From positions 67,259 to 131,258 of the forward strand of contig JAFLST010000001.1 in assembly GCA_022510815.1 (NCBI GenBank): a stretch of DNA of 64,000 nucleotides, written 5' to 3'. Origin of the DNA: Christensenellaceae bacterium. Its GTDB lineage: Bacteria; Bacillota; Clostridia; Christensenellales; Aristaeellaceae. Both the position numbers and the translations under genes were made by a program. The notes beneath the pieces were generated by a model. The model was given only the letters and a program-made list of their open reading frames with translations. It had not been told where the DNA came from and did no database searches. Positions 21,401 to 29,038 of this stretch are shown here, one piece after another; within the stretch, counting starts at the first letter, position 1, and every line of letters starts with the position of its first letter.

Positions 21401-22617
21401 AGCCACGCCACCAGCATCAGGCACAGGCAGAGCACGCTGTCAATCTGGCACCAGCCCGCACTGTTGAGCGCCATCGCAGGGTTCAGCGCGAACAGCAGCC
21501 CCAGTACGCCCGCCTGCTGGCGGTCAAGCTTCTTCCGGGCAAAGCGGTACAGCAGATACGCCATCGCGATATCACAGAGCATGGGGATGATCTTATGCGC
21601 GAAGGTCGTCGTCACGCTCGCCTGGAAGAGGCCCGCAATGGCCCGCGTCAGGGGCCGCAGCGCCGCGTGATTCAGCCACAGGCCGTAGAGATAGCCGGGG
21701 GTATAATCGCAGAAGGACACCGTCTGATAGAACATCGTCGGGCCAACCTGCGTGATGGTGCCGCCCCACGAGGTGAAGCAGCCCACGTCCACCTGATAGC
21801 CCTCGACCATCGTCGCCACCGCAAAACGCACGACTGTGGCGATCAGCAGGCCGACCACCAGAAATGCCGGCGCCCGCTTCGGCTCCTTGAAGGTATGCGG
21901 TTTCCGCTGCAGGCAGCAGGTCACCATCCAGACGCCCAGCAGCAGATAAGCCGCGGAGATCACCAGCAGCCACGGCCAGAAGGGAGACGCCTCCTCTTCC
22001 TCATCATCACCAGCGGTTCCCTGCTGCGCCACCGACTCCTGATACCAGCGCTCCTCCGTGGCGTTTCCCGGAACAACCTGAACCTTCTTCAGGGACAGAT
22101 CGTCGAAGCGGGCGGTGCCGATACTCTCGCCGCTGTAGCCGCCGACCCGGGCAAACAGCGTCACCTCGTACTGGTCGGGGCCCGTGCGGCCATAGAGCTC
22201 CAGATACACCCAGTCGTCCGTGGCATTGTTGAGGCTCTTGGAGAACACATACAGCCCGTCAATGGACAGGTTGGCGCCTCGGCCGTAGTCGGTCATGTCG
22301 AGCACCTTGATATAGCCGGAGAAGCAGTACAGCGAATTCGGCTCCACCTCAACCCGCTGGGCAAAGCGCGCGTCATTGTCGCCAAAGTTCTGAATCATGG
22401 CGCTATGCTCGCCCGTCCGCGCGTCCTCCGAAACGCTCCACAGGGTATAGCCGTCCTGATGGACATACGCGTCGGTATACCATCCGGAGGGCAGCCCCTG
22501 CCCGTTGAGCGTCTCAAAGCTGCCGTTCACAAGCAGGTTATCCGAATCCTCCGCCAGCGCCGGAAAGGCCAGCAGAAGCAGCAATAGCGTTATCCACAGC
22601 CATTTGCAGGATCGCAT
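18406..22617 (-). CDS. Giant membrane glycosyltransferase: GT-C module, discoidin-like domain and PMT (GT39) module
   Basis: 1403 residues. Signal peptide 1-22; a carbohydrate-binding-like beta domain about 27-175 (NLLVNGSFE start, ARFDDLSLKK end); acidic linker; a first GT-C membrane module about 213-720 with Asp277 in YQVDVGCF, CDYTPGYLYGLW and GWCQIDSV; an F5/8-type (discoidin-like) domain about 775-890; and a second GT-C module of the protein mannosyltransferase family, with Asp931-Glu932 in YFDEIYHART and HPPLGK at about 953-958. It should use polyprenyl-phosphate sugars on the outer membrane face. Acceptor unknown. Ordinary PMT proteins are about 450-750 residues, so this looks like two enzymes joined. 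Confidence 0.85.
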   Translation of the reverse strand: MRSCKWLWITLLLLLLAFPALAEDSDNLLVNGSFETLNGQGLPSGWYTDAYVHQDGYTLWSVSEDARTGEHSAMIQNFGDNDARFAQRVEVEPNSLYCFSGYIKVLDMTDYGRGANLSIDGLYVFSKSLNNATDDWVYLELYGRTGPDQYEVTLFARVGGYSGESIGTARFDDLSLKKVQVVPGNATEERWYQESVAQQGTAGDDEEEEASPFWPWLLVISAAYLLLGVWMVTCCLQRKPHTFKEPKRAPAFLVVGLLIATVVRFAVATMVEGYQVDVGCFTSWGGTITQVGPTMFYQTVSFCDYTPGYLYGLWLNHAALRPLTRAIAGLFQASVTTTFAHKIIPMLCDIAMAYLLYRFARKKLDRQQAGVLGLLFALNPAMALNSAGWCQIDSVLCLCLMLVAWLAIERNWAAVLPVYVLSALIKPQALMLGPLGLLAIIVSVVQESRGKDRVKFVKTVLSLLIGLGISAAVAAVIIIPFCIHQESWKWLFELYGKTLSSYPYATVNTANLYYLLDANWVAISAQSTWQAMACFAVMAAVWCGWLTYRQRKLRYGLLEPAVMAAFAVAYLVMIPLKVSWTVVGTTAMAMSFAIVLGCYIRSGKLENLPLCGAVLFILLYVLGIKMHERYLFPALILLAMAYAVRRDFRVIVLLAVTSCTLLINEGIILDNSLRLGSSMGHLNNDTLTLNDLVSLVNVAAALLSVYTCHSLCVCDQEARWKIPESSPRSADTWKADPSLNLKRLDWVLMLSVTLVYAVITLTTLGSTKAPQNPWKSTTNNEAVIIDLGQHYDDARMLYFCQVSYKDFTVAVSDDGVNWSEDYDAQMAQGLCFRWKYLTPFLGTYDKNGSKQYSGTPRELSGRYVKITAQQVGLVMNEVIFRDAAGETIPATVLRAENANETSPNFSDPAALFDEQNTLDGEPSWWNSTYFDEIYHARTAYEHLHAMATYETSHPPLGKVIMSWGVAIFGMTPFGWRFAGALAGILMLPLMYAMGKQLTKRTSIGFAAMAMMALDCMHFTQTRIATIDSFPVLFIILSWLFMLRFMQRDIINEPMKKVLPDLALSGLFMGCGIASKWIGIYSGAGLAIMYFWTCLRHQSLKDKRTLNALFCLILMCLLLGLDGYLVVTGRIGKVLCGVLGTGIVAVYFLLYRSTELLRGDKAFRRMLHLCLWCLLFFVAVPGVIYLLSYIPYFAYAYKENIFDFFRLVVDAQKGMFNYHSTPGLGMDHPFYSPWYEWPLIKRPMYYASPSFVPEGWSYAIWCFGNPAVWLVGLAGIAATAFVWAKRHVYTIRGSERGMQLKSTSWSVAPAFVLIGLLAQFLPWVLVPRGTYIYHYFASVPFLILGVSLLLHWIEERYPTVGRAILIAYLLVCLGFFVAYFPYASGLLTPTKWLNFMKSFLRIYY

Positions 22618-22629
22618 GATGATGACACC

Positions 22630-22980
22630 TCATTTCCGAGAGATAAAAGCGTTCGGCACATGCAGGATGCCGTCCGCGCTGATTTCCACCACGTCAAACC
22701 GGGCGGGCCGGTCAAGCCACCCATACTCCACCAGAAAAGCCGTTGCCGCGTTGGTCATGCGGCGCTGCTTATCCGGCGTGACCGCCAGAAGACCTGATCC
22801 CATGGGCTTGCCCGGCCTGCTCTTGACCTCGACAAAGACGACCGCGTCGCCATCGAGCATCACCAGATCAATCTCGCCGTCCGCGCCCCGATAACGCCGG
22901 GCCTCGCAGCGCATCCCCTGTTCACAGAGATACTTTTCAGCCCGATGCTCGCCGGACAGTCCTGTCTGATAGCGGCTCAT
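22630..22980 (-). CDS. YraN family (UPF0102) nuclease-fold protein
   Basis: 116 residues with the PD-(D/E)XK-like core GEHRAEKYLCEQG, GEIDLVMLDGDAVVFVEVKSR, in which Asp and the E-V-K triad are kept. The family sits beside rnhB in very many bacteria, as it does here with a 4-bp overlap. Function unproven; nuclease activity is inferred from fold. Confidence 0.9.
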   Translation of the reverse strand: MSRYQTGLSGEHRAEKYLCEQGMRCEARRYRGADGEIDLVMLDGDAVVFVEVKSRPGKPMGSGLLAVTPDKQRRMTNAATAFLVEYGWLDRPARFDVVEISADGILHVPNAFISRK

Positions 22981-23591
22981 GGCCAGAAATGCCCGATGAA
23001 CGACCGCCGGTGCTCCGGGCAGGGCCCCAGCCGTTTCAGGGCCGCGATGTGCTCAGCCGTGCCGTAGCCCTTGTTGCGGGCAAAGCCGTATTCGGGGTAT
23101 AGTCTGTCCAGCTCAAGCAGCTGCCTGTCACGGGTCACCTTGGCGACAATGCTCGCCGCGGCGATCGCATAAGAGGTTGCGTCGCCTTTGATGATCGGCA
23201 CTTCCCTGCCGTCAAGTCCGAGCTCCTTTACCGCGTCGATCAGAAACACCTCGGCAGGCACCTGCGAGGCAGCGATGCGCATGGCCTTTTTCGTTGCCTG
23301 CAGGATATTCATTTCGTCGATCTCCCGGGGCATGGCCTGCCCGACGCCCACATAGAGCGCCGTGTCCATGATCTCCTGAAAAACCTTTTCCCGCCGGGAT
23401 TCGGAGAGCTTCTTGCTGTCGTCCACCCAGAGGAGCAGCGGCTCCGGCGGCATCACCACACATGCGGCGACCACATTGCCCGCCAGCGGCCCGCGCCCAG
23501 CCTCATCCATGCCCGCGACGATCAGCCCCGCATGCTCCGCGTCATAAGCCGCCAGCTGACGGACTCGCTCGGCCCGGTCAATCTTCGCCAT
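22977..23591 (-). CDS. rnhB: Ribonuclease HII
   Basis: 204 residues. The acidic active-site motif GMDEAGRGPLAGNVVAACVV (about 27-46) and a second DESxK-like part DDSKKLSESRREKV are present, with Asp in LIDAVKEL and the terminal YGTAEHIAALKRLGPCPEHR block. Removes ribonucleotides misincorporated into DNA and RNA primers. It overlaps the end of rbgA by 14 bp and yraN by 4 bp, so all three are co-translated. Confidence 0.95.
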   Translation of the reverse strand: MAKIDRAERVRQLAAYDAEHAGLIVAGMDEAGRGPLAGNVVAACVVMPPEPLLLWVDDSKKLSESRREKVFQEIMDTALYVGVGQAMPREIDEMNILQATKKAMRIAASQVPAEVFLIDAVKELGLDGREVPIIKGDATSYAIAAASIVAKVTRDRQLLELDRLYPEYGFARNKGYGTAEHIAALKRLGPCPEHRRSFIGHFWP

Positions 23592-24483
23592 GGTTTTCCT
23601 CCTTTGAGGCTGCGCCGGGGATGGTCAGACGGCGGCGCTCCTTCTGCGGCATCTCGAGGGTCATGCGGCCCAGCTTGCCCGCGCGGAACTCATCAAGCAC
23701 CACAGCGCAGCAGCGGTCATAGTCGCATACGCCGCCTTTCATCAGGAAACCGCGTCCACGGCACACCGCCTCCAGCAGCGCCTCGCCCGTCAGATCGGGA
23801 TCGTCGAAGCGGAAGCGCTCCATGACAGCCTCAGGCTTGACGGCCAGCAGATCCTGCAGCAGGTGAATGGTCAGCATCGGCAGATCGACCACATCATCCT
23901 TGACCGTGCCGATGTAGCAAAGCCGCCGGGCCGCAAGCTGATCGTCGAGCCGCGGCCAGAGCAGACCGGGCGTATCCAGCAGCTCGAGGTAGGGTGAGAT
24001 GCGCACCCACTGATTGGCTCTCGTCACGCCGGGACGGTCGCCCGTCTTGGCGATGCTGCCGCCGTGGAGCCTGTTGGTAAAGGTGCTCTTGCCCACGTTC
24101 GGCACGCCGACCACCATCGCCCGCACCGTCTTGCGAACGCCCTTCTGCGCCGCCCGTTCGACGGTCTCCTTCGCCGCGCGGTCGATGACAGCCAGCGCAT
24201 CCTTGGCCTTGCCGGAGGCCGCGTTATAGGGAGCAGCGTCAATGCCCTGCGCCCGGAAGAACTGCAGCCACGCCGAGGTCGCGCCGGAATCCGCCAGATC
24301 GGCCTTGTTGAGCAGCAGCACTCGCTTCTTGCCCGCGATGAGCTTATCCAGATCAGGGTTCCTGCTCGAATAGGGCAGCCGCGCGTCGCACAGCTCGATC
24401 ACTACGTCCACCCGCCGGAGCTGTTCCGCCAGCAGCCGCTTCGCTTTCGCCATGTGTCCCGGGTACCAGTTGATTTCCAGCAT
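23578..24483 (-). CDS. rbgA: Ribosome biogenesis GTPase RbgA (YlqF)
   Basis: 301 residues. Circularly permuted GTPase motifs in the order G4 LLNKADL, G1 GVPNVGKSTFTNRL, G3 DTPGLLWP, with the N-terminal NWYPGHMAKAKR typical of the family. It assists late 50S subunit assembly. The start at 24483 (MLEINWYPGH) matches homologues; a start at 24504 (MKMDEAG... frame, behind AAGGATG) is also possible. First gene of rbgA-rnhB-yraN. Confidence 0.9.
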   Translation of the reverse strand: MLEINWYPGHMAKAKRLLAEQLRRVDVVIELCDARLPYSSRNPDLDKLIAGKKRVLLLNKADLADSGATSAWLQFFRAQGIDAAPYNAASGKAKDALAVIDRAAKETVERAAQKGVRKTVRAMVVGVPNVGKSTFTNRLHGGSIAKTGDRPGVTRANQWVRISPYLELLDTPGLLWPRLDDQLAARRLCYIGTVKDDVVDLPMLTIHLLQDLLAVKPEAVMERFRFDDPDLTGEALLEAVCRGRGFLMKGGVCDYDRCCAVVLDEFRAGKLGRMTLEMPQKERRRLTIPGAASKEENHGED

Positions 24484-24681
24484 GCGCGCACCTGCCTCAT
24501 CCATTTTCATCCTTACTATAATGCCATTTTTTTGGCCAAAAAGCAACCCTTTCGCCCGAATTGTCCGCGGCAAGAAAGGATTTTTCACTTATTTTACATG
24601 GATTTCAAAAAGCAGTAGCAATTTGCCGCCGTTTGTCGTATAATATGCGACGGTCAAGACCGAAGTTTTTCCATATCAGGC

Positions 24682-24709
24682 TTGACATTCCGTTACACGC
24701 GTGTATAAT
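24682..24709 (+). promoter_or_regulatory. Promoter of the arginine operon
   Basis: TTGACA (24682-24687), 16-bp spacer, TATAAT (24704-24709): two perfect hexamers 47 bp before the argC start. The upstream 24484-24681 shows only a further TATAAT-like patch and no gene. Confidence 0.85.
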
Positions 24710-24712
24710 AGA

Positions 24713-24740
24713 CGCATATTTATGCGGTTTCTCCGCATAA
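24713..24740 (+). promoter_or_regulatory. Overlapping palindromes at the argC transcription start
   Basis: CGCATA-TT-TATGCG (24713-24726) overlaps TTATGCGG-TTTCT-CCGCATAA (24720-24740), so three ATGCG half-sites cover the expected start point. An ArgR operator is the obvious candidate from context, though the sequence is not the classical TGAAT/ATTCA box; the second palindrome could instead act as a 5' mRNA hairpin. Confidence 0.55.
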
Positions 24741-24756
24741 GTGAGGAGGCAGCGCA

Positions 24757-25704
24757 TTGCTGAAGGTATTTATTGACGGCAAGGAGGGCACGACGGGCCT
24801 GCGCATTTTCGAGCGTCTCGGCGGTCGAAGCGATTTGACCCTGCTGACCCTGCCCGAGGAGAAGCGCAAGGATTCCGCGGCCCGCAGGGAGTGCCTGCAT
24901 GAGGCCGACATCGCCATTCTGTGCCTGCCCGACGCGGCGGCGAAGGAATCCGTGTCGCTGGCTGAAGGAAGCAAAGCTCGCATTCTGGACACCTCGACGG
25001 CTCATCGCGTGGCGAGCGGCTGGGCTTACGGCTTCCCGGAGCTCTCCGACGGACACCGGACGGCTGTCATCGAGGGGAACCGCGTCGCTGTGCCGGGCTG
25101 CCACGCCAGCGGTTTTATCGCGCTGGTGACACCCCTGATCGCAGCGGGGCTCCTGCCTGCAAGCGCGGTACTTTCCTGCTTCTCGCTGACGGGCTACAGC
25201 GGCGGCGGCAAGAAGATGATCGCCCAGTATGAGGCACAGGATCGCACGCCCGACCTCGATAGCCCCCGGCAGTACGGTCTCACGCAGGCGCACAAGCACC
25301 TGTCGGAGATGCAGCACGTCCCGGGCCTGGACGTCGCGCCGATTTTCGCGCCCATTGTCGCTGACTTCTACAGCGGCATGGAAGTCACGGTGCCCCTGTT
25401 CCGCGGTCAGCTCCGATGCGCCCATCCGATGGACGAGGTGCTTGCCTGCCTGAAAGCGCACTATGCCGGCTCCCCTGTTGTTCAGGTGCCGGACACGGAG
25501 GACGCCACGGCCATGGGCGGCTTCGTCGCTTCCAACGCCATGAGCGGTCACGACGGCATGCGGCTGATGGTGCTGGGCAACGATGACCGTCTGCAGCTTG
25601 TCGCTCTGTTCGACAATCTGGGCAAGGGTTCCTCGGGCGCGGCGCTGCAGTGCCTGAACCTGATGACCGGTCAGGACGAAACCGCCGGGCTGAATCTTGC
25701 ATAA
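24757..25704 (+). CDS. argC: N-acetyl-gamma-glutamyl-phosphate reductase (short type)
   Basis: 315 residues, the short (type 2) AGPR form. NADPH-binding start VFIDGKEGTTGLRI, catalytic Cys115 in VPGCHASGF, and the SLTGYSGGGKKMI loop are visible. Reduces N-acetylglutamyl phosphate to the semialdehyde in arginine synthesis. The start is TTG at 24757 with GTGAGGAGG 8 nt upstream. First gene of argCJBD. Confidence 0.93.
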   Translation: MLKVFIDGKEGTTGLRIFERLGGRSDLTLLTLPEEKRKDSAARRECLHEADIAILCLPDAAAKESVSLAEGSKARILDTSTAHRVASGWAYGFPELSDGHRTAVIEGNRVAVPGCHASGFIALVTPLIAAGLLPASAVLSCFSLTGYSGGGKKMIAQYEAQDRTPDLDSPRQYGLTQAHKHLSEMQHVPGLDVAPIFAPIVADFYSGMEVTVPLFRGQLRCAHPMDEVLACLKAHYAGSPVVQVPDTEDATAMGGFVASNAMSGHDGMRLMVLGNDDRLQLVALFDNLGKGSSGAALQCLNLMTGQDETAGLNLA

Positions 25705-25736
25705 ACTTACAATCAACCGATACGGAGGGAACATCC

Positions 25737-26951
25737 ATGGAGCATATTTCCGGCGGCGTCTGTGCCGCGAAGGGATTCAAGGCTGGCGGCGTTCACTGCG
25801 GCATTCGCAAGAACCGCACCAAGCGTGACCTGAGCATGATCGTCAGCGAGGTGCCCGCTTCGGCGGCGGCGGTCTACACCCAGAATCTCGTCAAGGGCGC
25901 GCCCATCCTCGTCACCAAGCGCAACATCGCCAACGGCATTGCGCAGGCGATGATCTGCAACAGCGGCAACGCCAACACCTGCAACGCGGACGGCGAGGAG
26001 ATCGCGTGGAAGATGTGTGAGCTGGCGGGGCAAGCCGCGGGCATCAAGCCGGAGGACGTGATCGTCGCGTCCACCGGCGTCATCGGCCAGCCCCTGCCGA
26101 TTGACCCCATCGCGTCTGGCATGGGGCCGCTGGTCAGTTCGCTCTCCGATCACGGCAGCAATGAAGCCGCCGAGGGCATTATGACCACCGATACCCGGCT
26201 CAAGGAGGTCGCGGTCAGCTTCACGGCGGGCGGCGTCACCTGCCATCTGGGCGGCATCGCCAAGGGAAGCGGTATGATCCACCCCAACATGGCAACCATG
26301 CTGGTCTTCCTGACCTGCGATGCGGCGATTTCCCCTGCCCTGCTCCAGAAGGCACTCTCCGCCGACGCCCAGGACAGCTTCAACATGATCTCCATCGACG
26401 GCGATACGTCCACCAACGACATGGTCAGCATCATGGCCAATGGTCTGGCGGGCAACGCGCCCATCACCGAGGAGAACGAGGACTATGCCGCCTTCTGCGC
26501 AGCGCTCAAGGAGGTCACAACCACCCTGTGCCGCGCGATCGCAAAGGACGGCGAGGGCGCGACCCGGCTGCTGACCTGCATCGTCACCGGCGGCAAGACG
26601 ATCAAGGACGCCAAGCTTGCCGCCAAGTCGGTGGTGTGCTCGAGTCTGCTCAAGGCCGCCATCTTCGGCTCGGACGCCAACTGGGGCCGCGTGCTGTGCG
26701 CGCTGGGCTATTCCGGCGCGGAGATCGACGTGCAGGCCGTGGACGTGGCTTTCCGCTCAACCAAGGGTATGATCACCGTCTGCCAGAACGGCGCGTCTGT
26801 CGACTTCTCCGAGGAAAAAGCCAAGGAAATCCTGCTGGAGGACGAAATCGACGTGCTTATCACGCTGCGCGACGGCGACGCGTCCGCCACTGCTTGGGGC
26901 TGCGACCTGACCTACGACTATGTGAAGATCAACGGCGACTATCGCACCTGA
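25737..26951 (+). CDS. argJ: Glutamate N-acetyltransferase / amino-acid acetyltransferase
   Basis: 404 residues. The autocleavage site is KGSGMIHPNMATML with Thr187 as nucleophile, splitting the precursor into alpha and beta chains. It recycles acetyl from N-acetylornithine to glutamate and, if bifunctional, also uses acetyl-CoA. No separate argA is seen here, which fits a bifunctional or cyclic pathway (inference). Start at 25737 after GGAGGG; the longer frame from 25650 overlaps argC. Confidence 0.95.
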   Translation: MEHISGGVCAAKGFKAGGVHCGIRKNRTKRDLSMIVSEVPASAAAVYTQNLVKGAPILVTKRNIANGIAQAMICNSGNANTCNADGEEIAWKMCELAGQAAGIKPEDVIVASTGVIGQPLPIDPIASGMGPLVSSLSDHGSNEAAEGIMTTDTRLKEVAVSFTAGGVTCHLGGIAKGSGMIHPNMATMLVFLTCDAAISPALLQKALSADAQDSFNMISIDGDTSTNDMVSIMANGLAGNAPITEENEDYAAFCAALKEVTTTLCRAIAKDGEGATRLLTCIVTGGKTIKDAKLAAKSVVCSSLLKAAIFGSDANWGRVLCALGYSGAEIDVQAVDVAFRSTKGMITVCQNGASVDFSEEKAKEILLEDEIDVLITLRDGDASATAWGCDLTYDYVKINGDYRT

Positions 26952-26963
26952 CGGAGGAACACC

Positions 26964-27827
26964 ATGAACGAGATGAACAACGCCCAGCGCGCACAGGTGC
27001 TGGTGGAAGCGCTGCCCTACATTCAGAAGTACAACGGCAAGATCATCGTGGTCAAGTACGGTGGAAACGCGATGATCAACGAAGAGCTCAAGCATGACGT
27101 GATGCGCGACATGGTGCTGATGAACCTCATCGGCGTGAAGGTTGTGCTGGTTCACGGCGGCGGGCCGGAGATCTCCGAGATGCTCAAGCGCGTTGGCAAG
27201 AAATCGGAGTTTGTCGACGGCCTGCGCGTCACGGATGAAGAGACCAGCGAGATCGTGCAGATGGTGCTTGCTGGCAAGATCAACAAGTCTCTCGTCGCCA
27301 AGCTGGACATGCTCGGCGGCAAGGCCATGGGCATCAGCGGCATGGACGGCGGACTGATCGAGGCGCGCATGCTGGACGAGCGGCTGGGCTATGTGGGTGA
27401 GATCGAGCGGATCAATCCCGAACCCCTCAACGATCTGCTGGAAAAGGGATATATCCCCGTCGTGTCGACCATCGGCTGCGACGATACGGGTCATGTCTAC
27501 AACATCAACGCGGACACGGCGGCGGCGGCCATCGCAGCGGCGCTCCATGCGGAGAGCCTCATCTCTATGACCGATACCATCGGCCTGCTGCGCGATCAGA
27601 ACGATCCCTCGACCCTCATCCGGCGCATCGACCTGAAAGGCGTTGAAAAGCTCAAGGAAGAGGGTATCATCTCAGGCGGCATGATCCCCAAGGTGGACTG
27701 CTGTACCAAGGCCGTGCGCGAGGGCGTTCGCAAGGTGTTCATCATCGACGGCCGCGTCCCCCACGCGCTGCTCATTGAGACCCTGACCGACGAAGGCGCG
27801 GGCACCATGTTCCGGAAGGAGATCTGA
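26964..27827 (+). CDS. argB: Acetylglutamate kinase
   Basis: 287 residues of the amino acid kinase fold. KYGGNAM (nucleotide), VLVHGGGPEI, NINADTAAAAIAAAL and SGGMIPKVDCC are the family signatures. It lies 12 bp after argJ and 3 bp before argD. The N-terminal ~25 residues before KIIVVKYGG are longer than in the shortest homologues, a feature seen in arginine-inhibited enzymes; feedback inhibition is inference. Confidence 0.95.
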   Translation: MNEMNNAQRAQVLVEALPYIQKYNGKIIVVKYGGNAMINEELKHDVMRDMVLMNLIGVKVVLVHGGGPEISEMLKRVGKKSEFVDGLRVTDEETSEIVQMVLAGKINKSLVAKLDMLGGKAMGISGMDGGLIEARMLDERLGYVGEIERINPEPLNDLLEKGYIPVVSTIGCDDTGHVYNINADTAAAAIAAALHAESLISMTDTIGLLRDQNDPSTLIRRIDLKGVEKLKEEGIISGGMIPKVDCCTKAVREGVRKVFIIDGRVPHALLIETLTDEGAGTMFRKEI

Positions 27828-27830
27828 CCC

Positions 27831-28988
27831 ATGAGCACCAAGCAGCTTGACCAGACCTATATCGCGGGCACCTACGGTCGCTTTGACGCGGCGCTGAGCA
27901 GGGCTTCCGGCGCGACCTACTGGGATGAGGACGGCAAGGAGTACATCGACCTCGGCTCGGGCATCGCGGTGACCTGCTTCGGCGCCTGTGATCCGGAGTG
28001 GATCGCCGCCGTCACGGCCCAGATGACCACCCTCGGCCATACCTCGAACCTCTACTTCACCTCCCCGCAGGCAAAGCTGGCGGAGGAGCTCTGCCGTCGC
28101 ACGGGCATGAAGAAGGTCTTCTTTGGCAATTCCGGCGCGGAGGCCAACGAGTGCGCGCTGAAGGTAGCCCGTAAGTACGGAAATGACCGCTACGATGGCA
28201 AGCGCCCTGTGATCGTCACCCTGAAGAACAGCTTCCACGGGCGCACCATCGCCACGCTGGCCGCCACCGGACAAGATGTGTTCCACAAGAACTTTGGTCC
28301 TTTCCCTGAGGGCTTCCGCTATGTCGCGGCAAACGATAAGGCCGAGCTGGACGCGGCGCTGGCCACCGACGACGTCTGCGGTGTGCTGGTGGAGCTGGTT
28401 CAGGGCGAGGGCGGCGTTAACTGTCTGGACAAAGACTATGTACAGTATGTCGAACAGAAGTGTCGCGAGCATGACGCACTGTTCATGATCGACGAAGTTC
28501 AGACGGGCAATGGCCGCACCGGCACGCTGTATGCCTTCCAGCAGTTCGGCATAACGCCGGATGTGGTCACCACCGCCAAGGGCCTTGCTGGCGGTCTGCC
28601 CATGGGCGCGTGCATGATCGGCGCGAAGGCTGAGCATGTGCTTGGCAAGGGAGACCACGGCTCAACCTTCGGCGGCAACCCGATCTGCGCGGCTGGTGCG
28701 CTCAACGTGCTCTCCCGGATTGACGACGAGCTGCTGCGGGGTGTCCGTGAGCGCGAAAGCTTCATCCGCAGAGAGCTTGAGGGCGTGCCGGGCTGCAAGG
28801 GCGTATCCGGCATGGGCCTGATGCTCGGCATTGCTGTGGACAAGCCTGCCGGAGAAATCGCCGCCGCATGCCTGAAGGACGGCCTTATGGTGCTCACCGC
28901 CCATGAGAAGTTGCGCCTGCTTCCGCCTCTCAACATTGACTTTGAAACCCTGAAAAAAGGCCTTGACATCCTGAAAAAGCATCTGTAA
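27831..28988 (+). CDS. argD: Acetylornithine aminotransferase
   Basis: 385 residues, class III PLP aminotransferase. GNSGAEANECALKVAR phosphate-binding region, FHGRT, DEVQTGNGRTG and the PLP lysine Lys250 in TTAKGLAGGLPMGA. Converts acetylglutamate semialdehyde to N-acetylornithine. Last gene of the operon, followed by a terminator. Confidence 0.95.
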   Translation: MSTKQLDQTYIAGTYGRFDAALSRASGATYWDEDGKEYIDLGSGIAVTCFGACDPEWIAAVTAQMTTLGHTSNLYFTSPQAKLAEELCRRTGMKKVFFGNSGAEANECALKVARKYGNDRYDGKRPVIVTLKNSFHGRTIATLAATGQDVFHKNFGPFPEGFRYVAANDKAELDAALATDDVCGVLVELVQGEGGVNCLDKDYVQYVEQKCREHDALFMIDEVQTGNGRTGTLYAFQQFGITPDVVTTAKGLAGGLPMGACMIGAKAEHVLGKGDHGSTFGGNPICAAGALNVLSRIDDELLRGVRERESFIRRELEGVPGCKGVSGMGLMLGIAVDKPAGEIAAACLKDGLMVLTAHEKLRLLPPLNIDFETLKKGLDILKKHL

Positions 28989-28996
28989 TTCAATCA

Positions 28997-29027
28997 AACG
29001 CGCTGCCACATCGCAGCGCGCTTTTGC
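28997..29027 (+). terminator. Terminator of argCJBD
   Basis: GCGCTGC (29001-29007) pairs with GCAGCGC (29014-29020), then GCTTTTG. Only 12 bp separate it from the next start codon, so some read-through is possible. Confidence 0.75.
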
Positions 29028-29038
29028 ATGGAGGAAAC

